Source: Karstenula rhodostoma CBS 690.94 (lineage: Eukaryota; Ascomycota; Dothideomycetes; Pleosporales; Didymosphaeriaceae). Taken from it: DNA of 64,000 nt. The DNA lies in assembly GCA_010093485.1 (NCBI GenBank), contig MU001507.1:1508662-1572661 (forward strand), in the 5' to 3' direction. The notes under the pieces were generated by a model. The model was not told the DNA's origin. It searched no databases and worked only from the letters and a program-made list of their open reading frames with translations. Positions 42,401 through 53,368 of this stretch are shown in pieces. The stretch's first letter is position 1, and each line of letters begins with the position of its first letter. Position numbers and translations under genes: made by a program.

Positions 42401-43451
42401 CCAGGACACAAGGTCGATGGACACATTTCGCGAGTGGAAGGGGCTGACGATCACGCAAACGCCTCTTCACTCAACGGCTGTGTCCATGTCGCCAGCCCGT
42501 ATTTGATTGCGGGTGAGAGGCTCGCCGGTGCTCTGGTGGACACGTTGCCGTGGTGTTGATACGCATGCGTGGTTGCTAGCCTGCATTTGGCGGTATACAT
42601 CGCCTTTGAATCGACCAGGAAACACGTGCTGTCTACTGCCAACTCTATATTGACACTCTGCGCATATCGTCCGCCCACCCTGGACTGTTGATTTACGCAC
42701 CACTTTCCAAGTGATCAAGGTAAGCAGCGCTACAATTATTGACCTTGAAGCACATTAGGCACGCTTCCCACTCCGAGCGGGCATCTGCAATGACATTCGG
42801 CTACGAGCTATCTATATAGGCAAGTCAGATGCACACTCGGCAAGCGGCGAACTCGCTGCATTGTCTACCGAGCTATGATGCAGTAAGTACTCGGATAGTA
42901 TGTGTTCCGTAGGCTCTCGGTTTTTGGCCCTCACAACAACAGTTCCATTAAGTAGTATGTAGATGGGAGTCGATCAAAAACCGGCATATGCATCGCATGG
43001 AAGCAGAGAATCGGAAGCCGTCAAATGGAACCAAACAAGCAAGAATAGTAGTTAAGATATCCACAACCTGTACTTGTTGTCTTGATACAAAGAAATACCG
43101 GACAGGAAGGCTTCCGCCATGATACCCATGCACAGGAGGTTGCTCCTAAGCTCGCCAAGGAAGTCCTCCAAATGACGGAGGTTGTCAACCCCAGGTCTGC
43201 TGGAGTCGTGGCTAGGACGCTTGCTGCATTGAGCACCCCTGCATCGCTCTTTCCACCAACCAAGTGCGGCCAGGCTACCTGCACCCACGTCATTCCGTCG
43301 CGTGGTTGTTGCAGGCGCCTGCATCGCATCTAGACTTTCGGGTGCCTTGATCGTTGTTGCCCGTGCACGATGAATTCGCGAGAAGCCATATTCATTTCCC
43401 CTGTCTTTGTGCCTCTGCATCCAACTCACCCGCAGTCTTAACCCTCCAACG
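36419..43451. other. Gene-poor region of about 7 kb
   Basis: No intact gene could be supported on either strand. The left end (36419-37000) is the DEAD-box promoter. Scattered short ORFs have protein-like composition, notably around 39609-39962, 40350-40893 and 43052-43429, but none carries a recognisable domain or a clean multi-exon model. There is no transposase, reverse transcriptase or long terminal repeat, and no strong AT bias is visible by eye. A tRNA-like A-box lies at 42323-42333. Lineage-specific decayed genes or non-coding RNA are possible. Confidence 0.5.
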
Positions 43452-45589
43452 ATGAACGACCCTGGTCTTGACGAGCCAGCGCAACAGGCGGCAGAGGATG
43501 TCGAGGAGAATGTTTATGAGGCTGACAGGGAGAAGGCAGAAGCCGAGGAGCAGGATTTCCTCGACCCTAGGTATGCAGCTTTGCTTGCGATAACGGTTAT
43601 ACCGATGATATCCATGCTAAAATGTTCAGTCGCTGGTGGTTCGCTTCGACGGCGTCTCCATTACTCGCTGGCACTTTTGGTCCTATCGCAAATGCATTTT
43701 CCGTATGTGCGCTGGTCGAGAAATGGAGAGTGTACATCCCGCCCGGGGGTGACGAGGGCCACGGGTCGAAAGTCGAAGATCCCAGATGGCTCGTAGCTGT
43801 CAACTCGATATCCCTCATCTTCGCTCTCGTCGCCAATATGGCCTTGTTGCTCAACATGACCAGGCGGTTATCTTTTGCAATTGCGCAACCAATCACCATC
43901 TTGGGTTGGTTCCTGTCTTCTTTCATGTTGATCGCTCTCGTCGCAGTGGCCTCGACTTCCGTCTTTCGCATACAACCGATTACAGAGCACGCTTTGAGCC
44001 AAGCGTTTTACTACGGGATTCTAGCTGCTGGTCTCTATTTCATCATTGCTTCGCTCATGGTACTTACCGTCTGGGGCGCCTATCGCGGGCACTATCCGAA
44101 AGAATTTCGGCTCACAGCTAGTCAACGCACCTTGATGTTGCAGACCATCAGCTTCGTGTTCTACCTACTTGTCGGTGCACTCGTATTCTCCAAGGTCGAA
44201 GGGTGGAACTTTCTCGACGCTGTATATTGGGCTGATTTCACACTGTTGACAGTTGGTGTTGGAGGAGAGTTTGTCCCCAAAACACACACAGGTCGGACGT
44301 TGCTCTACTTTTATGCAATCGGAGGAGTGGTATCGCTTGGTCTTGTGATCGGCTCGATTCGGTCTCTTGTGCTCGAAAGGGGCAAAGAAAAGATGTCAGC
44401 TCGTTTCATGGAGATGAAAAGGCGTAGGGTACTTGCTTCGGTTGACGATGAGAAAAGAACGATCAAATTGGGTCTTTGGGAGAAGATCGAATTCTCGGAA
44501 ACGGGCTTGAGTGAGGCTCAAAGACGGGAACAGGAATTTAACGTAATGCGGCGCATACAAACGAAGAGCGAACGGAAAAGACGATATACCGCGCTTGCGA
44601 TGTCCTCCACGGCCGCCTTCCTCCTTTGGTTTCTCGGTGCGCTAGTTTTTATGCACTCTGAGAAGCCGCAGGGATGGAGTTTTTTTTTATCGCTGTACTT
44701 CTCGTACACATCTCTACTTACTATTGGATACGGCGACTATTCCCCTACGAGTAACTCCGGCAAAGCCTTCTTCGTGTTTTGGAGTTTACTCGCAGTTCCG
44801 ACGCTCACCATCTTGATCAGCAACATGGGCGACACTGTTATCAAAGCATTCCGCGACCTGACTATCTGGGTAGGATCGCTTACTGTTCTCCCGGGCGAAC
44901 ACGGCGTCAGCGGAACATTAAAGTCTGGTATACAACAGCTGAAGATGGGAAAGATTTATCGCGATGACAGTTCAAGCGAAAAGAAGCTCACAGAGAGGGG
45001 CACGGCCGAGCAAACATTGCAGGATCGCCTTGCAGAACATGTCGAAGGGGATGAGCTTGCCGAAGCAGAGGAGGCTGGCGAACATGGCAACAAGCTCGAT
45101 CGCGACGTTCATTTCTACCACTATATTCTTGCCAAAGAAGTACGAAAAGTGATGCGCAATGTGGATGCCTCACCGCCGAAACAATACTCATACCAAGAAT
45201 GGAACTACTACCTAAGGCTGATCGGGCAAGACGAGAACGATGCATCTGCTCATCGCAAGCCGATGGTGCACCACGAGCGGAAACCGCAAGGCGGTCCCGA
45301 TCTTGGTACTGCGGATGAAGGCGAGCGGAACGCATGGAGTTGGCTCGGTGTCAGGAGCCCACTGATGGGCAACAAGTCGGAGGCTGAGTGGCTTCTGCAA
45401 AGACTATCTGCTACGCTTGAGCGCGAGATGCACATGATGCGAAAATCTAGGGCGAAGCGCGAGCCCCCACCGATATCAATGGATGATCTGAGGGACAGTG
45501 AAGGAAGGTCCGGTTCCGATCTTGAGCAGGATTTAAAGAAAGACTTTGGTGCGGCTGAAATCAGGAGAAGGTCGACGCGTGATGTGTGA
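43452..45589 (+). CDS. TOK1: TOK1-type outward-rectifier potassium channel (8 TM, two pores)
   Basis: Exons 43452-43570 and 43630-45589 give 692 residues. After an acidic N terminus come four helices (ANAFSVCALVEKW region, LVAVNSISLIFALVANMALLL, PITILGWFLSSFMLIALVAVA, FYYGILAAGLYFIIASLMVLTVW). Two pore modules follow: TM5-P1-TM6 with filter TVGVGGEF (near 247-252), and TM7-P2-TM8 with filter TIGYGD (near 404-409). This 4+2+2 layout is unique to fungal TOK channels of the plasma membrane, which carry outward K+ current and set membrane potential. The C-terminal cytosolic tail of about 240 residues is charged. P2 is canonical; in P1 the usual acidic residue after the GxG is replaced by Gly-Glu, which may matter for conduction. 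The intron is supported by the frame change between the two exons. Confidence 0.93.
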
Positions 45590-45790
45590 AGAGGGAAGGT
45601 ACAAACGCTAGCCATTCGCCATTGAATGCGACCGTCACATGCAGATCCACGGCTAAGTGGCCGTTCGAACCTCAAACGATGTCGGTATTGGTATAAGAAT
45701 AATGCTCGTAACAAGCCTTGACTATATCATTTTATCTCAAGGAATTGCCAGTGTAGACTTCAGTAAATCGGCAGATTGTAAGTCGACACC

Positions 45791-46666
45791 ATGGCTTTTC
45801 CAAATCCTCCTTCTCGGACGCCCGTTGCGGAGCCCAATATCTTACCGACCGTCACTCTTGCGCCACCGCTTGAACTTGTACCTTCCCGCACCTTCCACGT
45901 AAACCCCTTTGCGTTGATCCCTTTGGTCATCAGTTGTCTTATCATGTGTGCTACTGCCACCTACGCGTGGAAGTTATGGCAGCGGGAAGACAAGTATTAC
46001 GTCGAAGAAGATTATTCCGATGAGGAGTACGAGGATCTTGAAGCGACAGCAATTGATCCTGGAACTGTTTCTGGTACCAATACGAGTGCCGAAATCCGCG
46101 AGAGACAACCAGGGACGCCAGAAAGCTTGGTAGCAGCGCGTGAAGAAGCCCGAGCGGCGGTTTTGCGGTCTGGAATCTCGAGGCCATTCGCCGCGAGGAC
46201 GATGCCTCTCAACGTACGAGATCAAGTACGGACTGCTGTCCAGACTCGGAAGCATGGTGGTCCCAACAATTCGGAACTCGTTCAGATTCCGGAACCTACA
46301 GCTTCTCCACCTGCGTCATCAAAACCACCCGCAGACGATGGGACCACAAACAATCCTCCGGCTACCGACGACGCTGCCTCGTATAGATCAACCGATACGT
46401 GGGAACGTAACAGCAACGGGTCCCGGGATCTCAACGGTGCTAGCGCAGGCCCGTCGCAAGTTCCTGTCCAGGAAGCTATTCGGTCTGCAATATCAGAGGC
46501 TGGAACAGAGTCTACCGGCTTCGTTCCTGCTGAGCACGATCTTCATAGATTGAGCGGAATCGACTGGAAGGACGATGGAAGCAGTATCTATGGCAGCGAG
46601 TTCACCAAGTACGGTGTCAGCGAGTTTGGCCGTAGCAGCTATACCAACCGCTATGAAGATTATTGA
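45791..46666 (+). CDS. Single-TM protein with disordered cytosolic tail, unknown function
   Basis: Intronless, 291 residues, family not recognised. The N-terminal 40 residues are Pro-rich and lack a classical signal peptide. One helix follows (NPFALIPLVISCLIMCATATYAWKLW), then an acidic stretch with several Tyr (DKYYVEEDYSDEEYEDLE). The rest is Ser/Thr/Asn/Pro-rich and probably disordered, ending with SSIYGSEFTKYGVSEFGRSSYTNRYEDY, which is Tyr/Ser-rich. It resembles small type III membrane proteins next to channels or transporters only in a general way. It lies 200 bp after TOK1 on the same strand. The ATG at 45791 has a CACCATGG context, supporting this start. Confidence 0.65.
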   Translation: MAFPNPPSRTPVAEPNILPTVTLAPPLELVPSRTFHVNPFALIPLVISCLIMCATATYAWKLWQREDKYYVEEDYSDEEYEDLEATAIDPGTVSGTNTSAEIRERQPGTPESLVAAREEARAAVLRSGISRPFAARTMPLNVRDQVRTAVQTRKHGGPNNSELVQIPEPTASPPASSKPPADDGTTNNPPATDDAASYRSTDTWERNSNGSRDLNGASAGPSQVPVQEAIRSAISEAGTESTGFVPAEHDLHRLSGIDWKDDGSSIYGSEFTKYGVSEFGRSSYTNRYEDY

Positions 46667-47082
46667 CACGCGGAATCGGCGGACCAATTCTCAACATGTG
46701 CATGTGAACCAGGCCTTATGAACAACAATTCAAGCCTTGGGCGAAGGAGAGGTTGAACGAGTATGGCGCTTAGCATAGTTCAGCAATTCCCACATAGTCA
46801 GACTAAGCATGTTGGCATGTGTGACTCTCTGCAAAATCATCACTACGTCCTTTTCATCAAACGGTTACCTAAGCTACCGGTACTGGCTCGCAGCATCTCC
46901 ACCTCATTCTTTCAGACTCAACATAGTACTCACCTTTAACACCCTTTGCGATTGGAAGAACAATATCTCCTACACCCTGAGACGTTCGAAGGACGAGAAC
47001 GATGTCGCGGATGTCATGTTTACGAACATGATGCGACACAACGGATGACCTCAGGTCCTTTGTTCCCAGTTTCATCTTGAAG

Positions 47083-47394
47083 ATGTACGCGGATGTCGAC
47101 TTCGAGGCCGACTATAAGGGGCCTCATAACTCTAAATCACCTCGTCTCACAACCGAGAAGACAGAGAAAATTGCTTTCGATACGGCGGCATCACATACCT
47201 CGGAGGACCAAATTGCCATTGACGCGCGACCAAAGTTGACACCGAAAGGCCTGCTGAATAAACTTGGGGGCTTGGAGCGAAAGGTCTCGCAACGACTCGG
47301 TCGAAATAAAAGGGCAATGAGGTTCGAAGAGCAGGTACCGTGCCACGGGCGGAAACGAACCCGAGATTCCGAGGATACAGCTGAGGAGGCCTAG
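47083..47394 (+). CDS. Small hypothetical protein (possibly longer by splicing)
   Basis: A 103-residue ORF beginning MYADVDFEADYKGPH and rich in charged residues, with a basic amphipathic middle (KGLLNKLGGLERKVSQRLGRNKRAMRF). No known domain. A different frame from about 47313 to 47554 also looks protein-like (IQLRRPRAKKRALCKLGLIYAMHLATVIDILHRSG). A splice could join the two, but the only frame-keeping GT-AG pair I see (around 47335-47365) is only about 31 nt, too short to trust. Both parts might be chance ORFs in the intergenic region before squalene synthase. Confidence 0.3.
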   Translation: MYADVDFEADYKGPHNSKSPRLTTEKTEKIAFDTAASHTSEDQIAIDARPKLTPKGLLNKLGGLERKVSQRLGRNKRAMRFEEQVPCHGRKRTRDSEDTAEEA

Positions 47395-47904
47395 GGCGAA
47401 GAAGAGGGCTCTTTGTAAGTTGGGGCTGATCTACGCGATGCATCTGGCGACTGTGATTGACATTCTTCACAGAAGCGGTTGCGATGGAGATGGTGGGAGG
47501 GACTGGGATGTACAAAAGTTTTCGATCATGTATGGTTTCCGCCTCGGTGAATAGTCTCGCAGCCCCAGTTGCAGTAAATGTGCGCAGGTGGCGTGCCTTT
47601 CCCAATGCTAGTGGATCATGCGATGGCCAAACCTGGACGAGGGGCTCGGCGCAATTTAAGGGGATCCGTGCGCAAATGTGGAGAAACCTGGCGCTTTTTG
47701 TCAACCGCACGACACACGTCTCCAGAGACCTTCACTCCCTCTTCCCTCTTCAATTGATACCCCGCCCTGACCCGGCACCCTTTCACGACGTCCGTTTGTA
47801 AAGCGCATCTGCTGGTGTCCTTTTAGCTAAGCGACACCCCCGCTTCATCTGTAGCCCACCGCCTCCTTTTCCTCGTTAATTTCGCCCACACGTCACCCGC
47901 AATC
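47395..47904. other. Squalene synthase promoter and leader
   Basis: Upstream of the ERG9 start. It contains the alternative frame to 47554 mentioned with the small hypothetical gene, and a pyrimidine-rich stretch shortly before the ATG typical of ascomycete core promoters. A minus-strand ORF of 187 codons shows no domain. Confidence 0.5.
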
Positions 47905-49542
47905 ATGCCGGGCGTAAAGGACCTGGCGTACTACGCCGTCCACCCTACGCAGCTGCGCTCAATTATTCAATGGTAAGCCACACAGATTCCGGCCCACCCG
48001 CTGGCACAGCTGCTCTCCAGTGTACTTAGCCTGCTGCAGGAAGGTCTGGCACAACCCCGTGCATGAGCGCGATGAGTCCAAGGAAAGCGAGTCGCTGAAG
48101 CGATGCTTCCACTTCCTTGCCCAGACGAGCCGCAGCTTCGTCGCCGTCATTCTTGAGTTGCATCCCGACATCCTCGTCTCCGTTGCTATATTCTACCTGG
48201 TCCTCCGCGGACTGGATACTATTGAGGATGACATGACGATACCGCTGGCGAAGAAGGAGCCCATCCTGCGCGATTTCCACAACATCATCGAGCAAGACGG
48301 CTGGACATTCACCGAGAACGGACCCAACGAGAAGGATAGACAGCTGTGTGTCGAGTTCAATGTCGTCATTGAGGAATACAAGAAGCTCAAGCCCACGCAT
48401 CAGGCCATTATCAAGGACATCACTAAGCGCATGGGTAACGGCATGGCTGACTACGTGAAGAACGCCGAGTTTGGCATCGACGACAACGGTGTCAACACTG
48501 TCAAGGACTACGAGCAATACTGCCATTACGTGGCGGGACTTGTTGGTGAAGGTTGCACGCGGTTGTTCGTCGAGGAGGGCAAGGCAAACCCCGCTCTACT
48601 GAAGAGGACCGAGCTTCACGAGTCCATGGGTCAGTTCCTGCAGCAGGTTAACATCATTCGCGATATCAAGGAAGACTTCGACGACAAGCGACGGTTCTGG
48701 CCAAAAGAGATCTGGTCCAAGCATGTAGACAACTTTGAAGACCTCTTCAAGCCGGAAAACAAGGACAAGGCACTGGCCTGCAGTTCAGAAATGATCTTGA
48801 CGGCATTAAGGCGCGCCGACGACTGCCTCTTCTTCCTCGCTGGTATCAAGGAGCAGAGTGTGTTTAACTTCTGCGCAATCCCCCAGTCCATGGCTATCGC
48901 TACTCTCGATGCCTGCTTCCAGAACCATGACATTTTTAAGCGGAATGTTAAGATTACGAAGGGTGATGCTTGCCAGCTGATGCTGGAATCAACACAAAAC
49001 CTTCAGTTGGTGTGTGAGGTGTTCAAGCGATACACACGCAAGATCCATAAGAAGAGCAACCCTCACGACCCGAACTTCCTTCAGATTAGTATCGCATGCG
49101 GCAAGGTAAGCAGCCCCGCAAGAGAAGCGAAACGAACGGGTAGAGGACTGACCATCATTGTAGACCGAGCAGTTCATCGAGAGCATCTTCCCGTCGCAGA
49201 AGCCGCCTGTGGACGAGAAGAAGAACCCAACCAATGTGGAGGAGGCCGCAAGGCTGAAGAAAGAGGCAGAAGAGAGCAAATGGGAGACCATCTACATGAT
49301 ATCGGCGGTCATCGGTACCGTTGTTTTCATCTCTGGGATAATGGTAAGCCACCCTGCAACAGCTGCTTGCGGCCCGTTAACGCAGATACTAGTTGGTCGT
49401 TGCCTGGTTTGCGGGCGCACGTTTCGACATTGCCTTGGGCCAAGCCAAAGAACAACTAGGACAACTCTTTGGCTCCAGTGGCTCGATCAATGCCAGCGCA
49501 CCATTGGATACGAAGCCGTCAACGGACCACAGCGAACTGTAG
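47905..49542 (+). CDS. ERG9: Squalene synthase (farnesyl-diphosphate farnesyltransferase)
   Basis: Four exons (47905-47972, 48040-49105, 49164-49343, 49393-49542) give 487 residues. The enzyme condenses two farnesyl diphosphates to squalene with NADPH, the first committed step to ergosterol, on the ER membrane. Visible motifs: [24 protein letters not shown], first Asp-rich motif [34 protein letters not shown] with the second Asp-rich motif, [13 protein letters not shown]. The C-terminal membrane anchor is [21 protein letters not shown], continued across intron 3 by [11 protein letters not shown]. Introns 1-3 are needed: unspliced reading would give a wrong C terminus. A pyrimidine-rich leader precedes the ATG. 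A normal, complete housekeeping gene. Confidence 0.97.
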
Positions 49543-50331
49543 TCGCATGTGGCGATGGCTCGAACGTTTATCATGTCTATATGTACTTATAATACTCGGC
49601 AAGTCCTTACTTCTAGACAGGTATGAGACCTGGTAGCAAATACTAATGTTTAGCTCACTGGTGCCTCCGCACCGCACTCCCCTTTGCTAGTTCCTCGTGA
49701 TGCTATAGCACGGATGTCAAATTGCAATTCTGCCTCTCAATGGCTGTAGTTGCGCCGCTTTAGAAGTGCTTATATCAAAACGCGCCTTGCTCGGCGACGA
49801 GGCTGCTCCCAGCCTGGCTCTCTCGGTGGGCTAGGTTCGGAGTGGTGGCGTGGACATGTCCTTTAGGACGCTTGAGATAGTTGAATCAATACTTCTCTCT
49901 CATCTCACTTGAACCATGTGCATCATGTGCATCTCTCGCCTGAATGTATGAAGGCTGTTTCGTGAGTCAGCGAGTTCTGATACCTATGCGAGAGGTTTCA
50001 TCACGGTTGGATCGCACGATGTTAGCGCGCCAAGACGTTGAGGTAACCGCAGCACCTGCATTTTCTTCGTGAGGGCGCAGGAAGCACGCAGGCCGAAAGA
50101 CAAACGCGCCCACCCATCGCCGACTCCCCGCTTCCCTTTTCTCGGTGCCGAAAACAAACCATCTGTGCGCCGCGACTGTGCTCTCTTACTTATTCGCCCG
50201 GTGCGATCCCAGAAGCCCCGCCTCGCTCGACTCTCCACCACCACTCTCAACTGCACCCTATCCTGTCCGCTGCCACTCGCTATCGGCACACTGTCCCTTC
50301 CCTCCCCCGCTCCGTACATCCATCCGTCACA
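49543..50331. other. Intergenic between ERG9 and eIF4E
   Basis: No gene. The right end (about 50200-50331) is strikingly C/T-rich, as in promoters and leaders of highly expressed fungal translation genes. A 206-codon minus ORF over the eIF4E start is a shadow. Confidence 0.6.
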
Positions 50332-51197
50332 ATGGCCGACGTCGCGACCGCGCCCAACCCGAACCAGCAGGTTCCCCTCGACACCATCCCCATCTCTCCG
50401 TCCGATGAGACCTCTAGCGAGTCCAAGGACCAGGGCTCTACCACTGCCACGTCCGACGGCGAGATCAGGACCGTCTTCCACGACTCCGAGAACTTCAATG
50501 TCAAGCACCCGCTCATGAACACATGGACCCTGTGGTTCACCAAGCCGCCGAGCGGAAAGGTATGCGTTTGTGGCGACCATAGCTACGGCCTCGCTGACAT
50601 GCATAGGGTGACAACTGGAATGAGCTGCTGAAGGAGGTCATCTCTTTCGATTCCGTCGAGGAGTTCTGGGGAATCTACGTGAGAGCACTTTTGCCATTAA
50701 CGCAACACATGCTAACGGTCCCGCAGAACAACATCACGCCCACCTCAGATCTCGCCTTGAAGTCAGACTACCACCTCTTCAAGCAGGGCGTGCGCCCCGA
50801 GTGGGAAGACGCCCAGAACAAGCACGGCGGCAAGTGGGCCTTCCAGTTCAAGGACAAGAAGGCCGTCAACATCGATGCGCTGTGGCTGCACGTTATGCTT
50901 GCTGCCATCGGCGAGAACCTGGAGGACGAAGATGACAACGAGGTGATGGGTGTCGTTGTCAATGTCCGCCGTGGCTTCTACCGTATTGGTCTCTGGACGC
51001 GGACAGTCGGCAAGGCTCTCCCCAACGACCAGAACAAGGGCCGTACGTTCGACCAAGGCAAGGAGACGCTCAGCAAAATCGGCAAGCGATTCAAGCAGGC
51101 TTTACAGCTCAAGGAGAACGACCCGGTCGAGTTCTCGGGACACACGGATGCCGCTCACGCCGGTAGCACCCGTGCGAAGGCCAAGTTCGTGGTCTAA
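50332..51197 (+). CDS. Translation initiation factor eIF4E (cap-binding)
   Basis: Exons 50332-50559, 50607-50678 and 50727-51197, all in phase 0, give 256 residues. It binds the mRNA 5' cap and recruits eIF4G in the cytosol. Diagnostic segments: HPLMNTWTLWFTKPP (first cap-region Trp), SFDSVEEFWGIYNNI (Trp at the dorsal eIF4G-binding face), LFKQGVRPEWEDAQNKHGGKW (cap-stacking Trp region with the WED-type Glu), WLHVMLAAIGENL, EVMGVVVNVRRGFYRIGLWTR (phosphate-binding Arg). The N terminus of about 55 residues is Ser/Thr-rich and disordered, as in other filamentous fungi. Complete and canonical. Confidence 0.97.
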
Positions 51198-51770
51198 AAG
51201 CGCTTGAGACGGGCGTGAGATGGTTTTTGGGTTGGAAGCTACTGGATATCACGCCGAGAGCGGTACTCGGTTCTCCGACAGCAGCGTGGCCCGGGCAGTA
51301 TTTCTTTGGTTATGCCGTCTACATGATTTCCTTTGCACGGGTTCAGACAGAAAAGTCCGTACCGGCACATCTTGGCTGGTTGGTTCTAGCATGGCGTCTA
51401 CGTAGCATGGGCGGCGATGGGTGTGACATTGGGTTTTGGCATGATTTACGGGCACCCCGAGTATACCCTAAAATCAAGGGGGTGGGTTGTGCTGGCGAGA
51501 CGACAGTGTCTTAAGCAAATATATCCACGATAGAAGCCGTGTCTGCTGTAGTTCTGTGATGCGACGGTGCTTTGGTCCGCTGTTTCCGCCCGTTGTTCCG
51601 ACTGAAGCTTGGCGACGCGTGTGGGTGGTGACGTCGAGGGCAGGTGGCTGGTTGGCTGGCCCGTGGCGGTGCAAAAAAGAGAAGTGCCTCCCGCCCACGC
51701 TCATAACAACCCCACCCCGCTCCCACCGCCCTTTCGCCCTATACACACTTTTTTCCTGCATACCGCCGCA
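51198..51770. other. Intergenic, no gene seen
   Basis: 3' UTR of eIF4E and promoter of the DnaJ gene. A C-rich stretch just before 51771 fits a fungal core promoter. A large minus ORF over the DnaJ start is a shadow. Confidence 0.6.
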
Positions 51771-53368
51771 ATGGTCAAAGAAACGGCATACTACGACGCA
51801 CTGCAGGTGCCGCCCACGGCGACCGAACTCGAGATCAAGAAGGCTTACCGCAAGCTGGCCATCAAGCTGCACCCCGACAAGAACCCCGGCGACGAGACGG
51901 CCCACGAGAAGTTCCAGGCTATCGGCGAGGCTTACCAGGTCCTCAGCGACGAGACGCTGCGCAAGAACTACGACCAGTATGGCAAGGAGGGCGCGATACC
52001 GAGCAGCGGCTTCGAGGACCCCGCCGAGTTCTTCACCATGATCTTTGGCGGCGAGGCCTTCATGGACTGGATTGGCGAGATCTCGCTCATGAAGGATCTG
52101 ACCAGGACCATGGAGATCTCCATGCGCGAAATGGAGGAGCAGGAGGCTGCCGAGGCTGAAGCTGCTGCCTCCACGGCTGACGAGTCCGCTGCTGGTGCCT
52201 CGACTGATGACGCCCCGACTGCTGACAAGACGACCGAACCCCCGAGCACTTCGCAAACCAAGGCTGCCGAAACCGCGACCGCTCCTGGAGCAGGTGATGC
52301 CCCGCCAACACACGCAGCTCCTCCACCGACCTATGTAGAGACACCTGCTGAGCCCGCCGCGGCTGCTGCTGCTGCTGCGTCGACGCAGCCCGCGCCCCCA
52401 ACATCGGGCACTAGCACGCCACAGCCCGGTCGGGGAATACCGATCCGAGCTGCCATAATGGACAAATCGGAAGAGGATGCACGGCTGGAGGCGGCGGGCG
52501 TCACGGACGCTGAGAAAGAACTGAGAGAGAAGCAGAAGAAGAAGGGCGGACTAACCAAGGAACAGCGTGAAGAGTTGGCAGCGTACGAGCTCGAGCGTAA
52601 GCGTATCCGGGACGAGCGTGTCCAGACGCTGGCTAAGAAACTCGTCGACCGCATTTCTATATGGACCGAGACGGATAAGGGCGCCGATGTCACCGCGGCC
52701 TTCAAGGAGAAGACACAGCTCGAGATTGAGAACCTCAAGATGGAGTCTTTTGGCCTGGAGATCCTCCACGCCGTGGGTGCCACTTATCTTTCCAAAGCTA
52801 CGTCTTTTATCAAGTCGCAGAAGTTCCTCGGCATTTCGGGCTTCTTCTCCCGTGTCAAGGATAAGGGCACGCTCGTCAAGGAGACATGGAACACCATGTC
52901 GGCAGCCATTGACGCTCAGCTTACCATGGAGGAAATGGCCAAGCTGGAAGAGAAGGGCGGTGAAGACTGGACCGACGAGAAGAAGGCCGAGTACGAGAAG
53001 AAAGTCACAGGCAAGATTCTCGCGGCTGCCTGGCGAGGGAGCAAGTTCGAAATTCAGAGCGTGCTGCGCGATGTGTGTGACCAGGTGCTTAATGATAAGA
53101 AAATTAAGCTGGAGAAGCGCGTCGAGCGAGCACATGCCCTCGTCATCGTCGGCGAGATGTTCGCCAAGGTAAGACTGTCCCAGTGCATCATGTCTGTCGA
53201 ACGAACGCTAACCAATGCCAGGCTGAGCGCGACCCCGAAGAAGAAGGTGACTTCATGGCTTTTGAGCAGCTCATGGCTGAAGCCGCGGCGAAGAAGGAAA
53301 CCAAAACAGACAAAGAGAAGAAAAAGAACAAGCATCACTCGCACCACCATGAAAAGGAGAAGGCATGA
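51771..53368 (+). CDS. DnaJ (J-domain) co-chaperone with DnaJ-X domain, Caj1/Djp1 type
   Basis: Exons 51771-53168 and 53222-53368 give 514 residues. The J domain is at residues 1-70 (YYDALQVPP...[14 protein letters not shown], with the HPD tripeptide that stimulates Hsp70). It is followed by a G/F-poor linker ([15 protein letters not shown]), a long Ala/Glu then Pro/Thr-rich disordered segment (about 120-230), and a conserved helical DnaJ-X domain ([17 protein letters not shown]... to [21 protein letters not shown]). The spliced C terminus is [16 protein letters not shown] then a Lys/His-rich tail. Yeast relatives Caj1 and Djp1 are cytosolic and help peroxisomal import or membrane-protein handling. 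The class (type III, no zinc finger) is clear; the exact orthologue is not. Confidence 0.93.

Noticed and set aside
43052..43429. 125-codon minus ORF divergent from TOK1
   Set aside because: It would start only 22 bp from the TOK1 ATG, leaving no leader for either gene, and has no recognisable domain.
47147..47710. 187-codon minus-strand ORF
   Set aside because: No domain, composition typical of random ORFs, overlaps the ERG9 promoter.
49984..50604. 206-codon minus ORF over the eIF4E start
   Set aside because: It is antisense to the pyrimidine-rich leader and first exon of eIF4E; Gly/Arg/Val-rich and without a domain.
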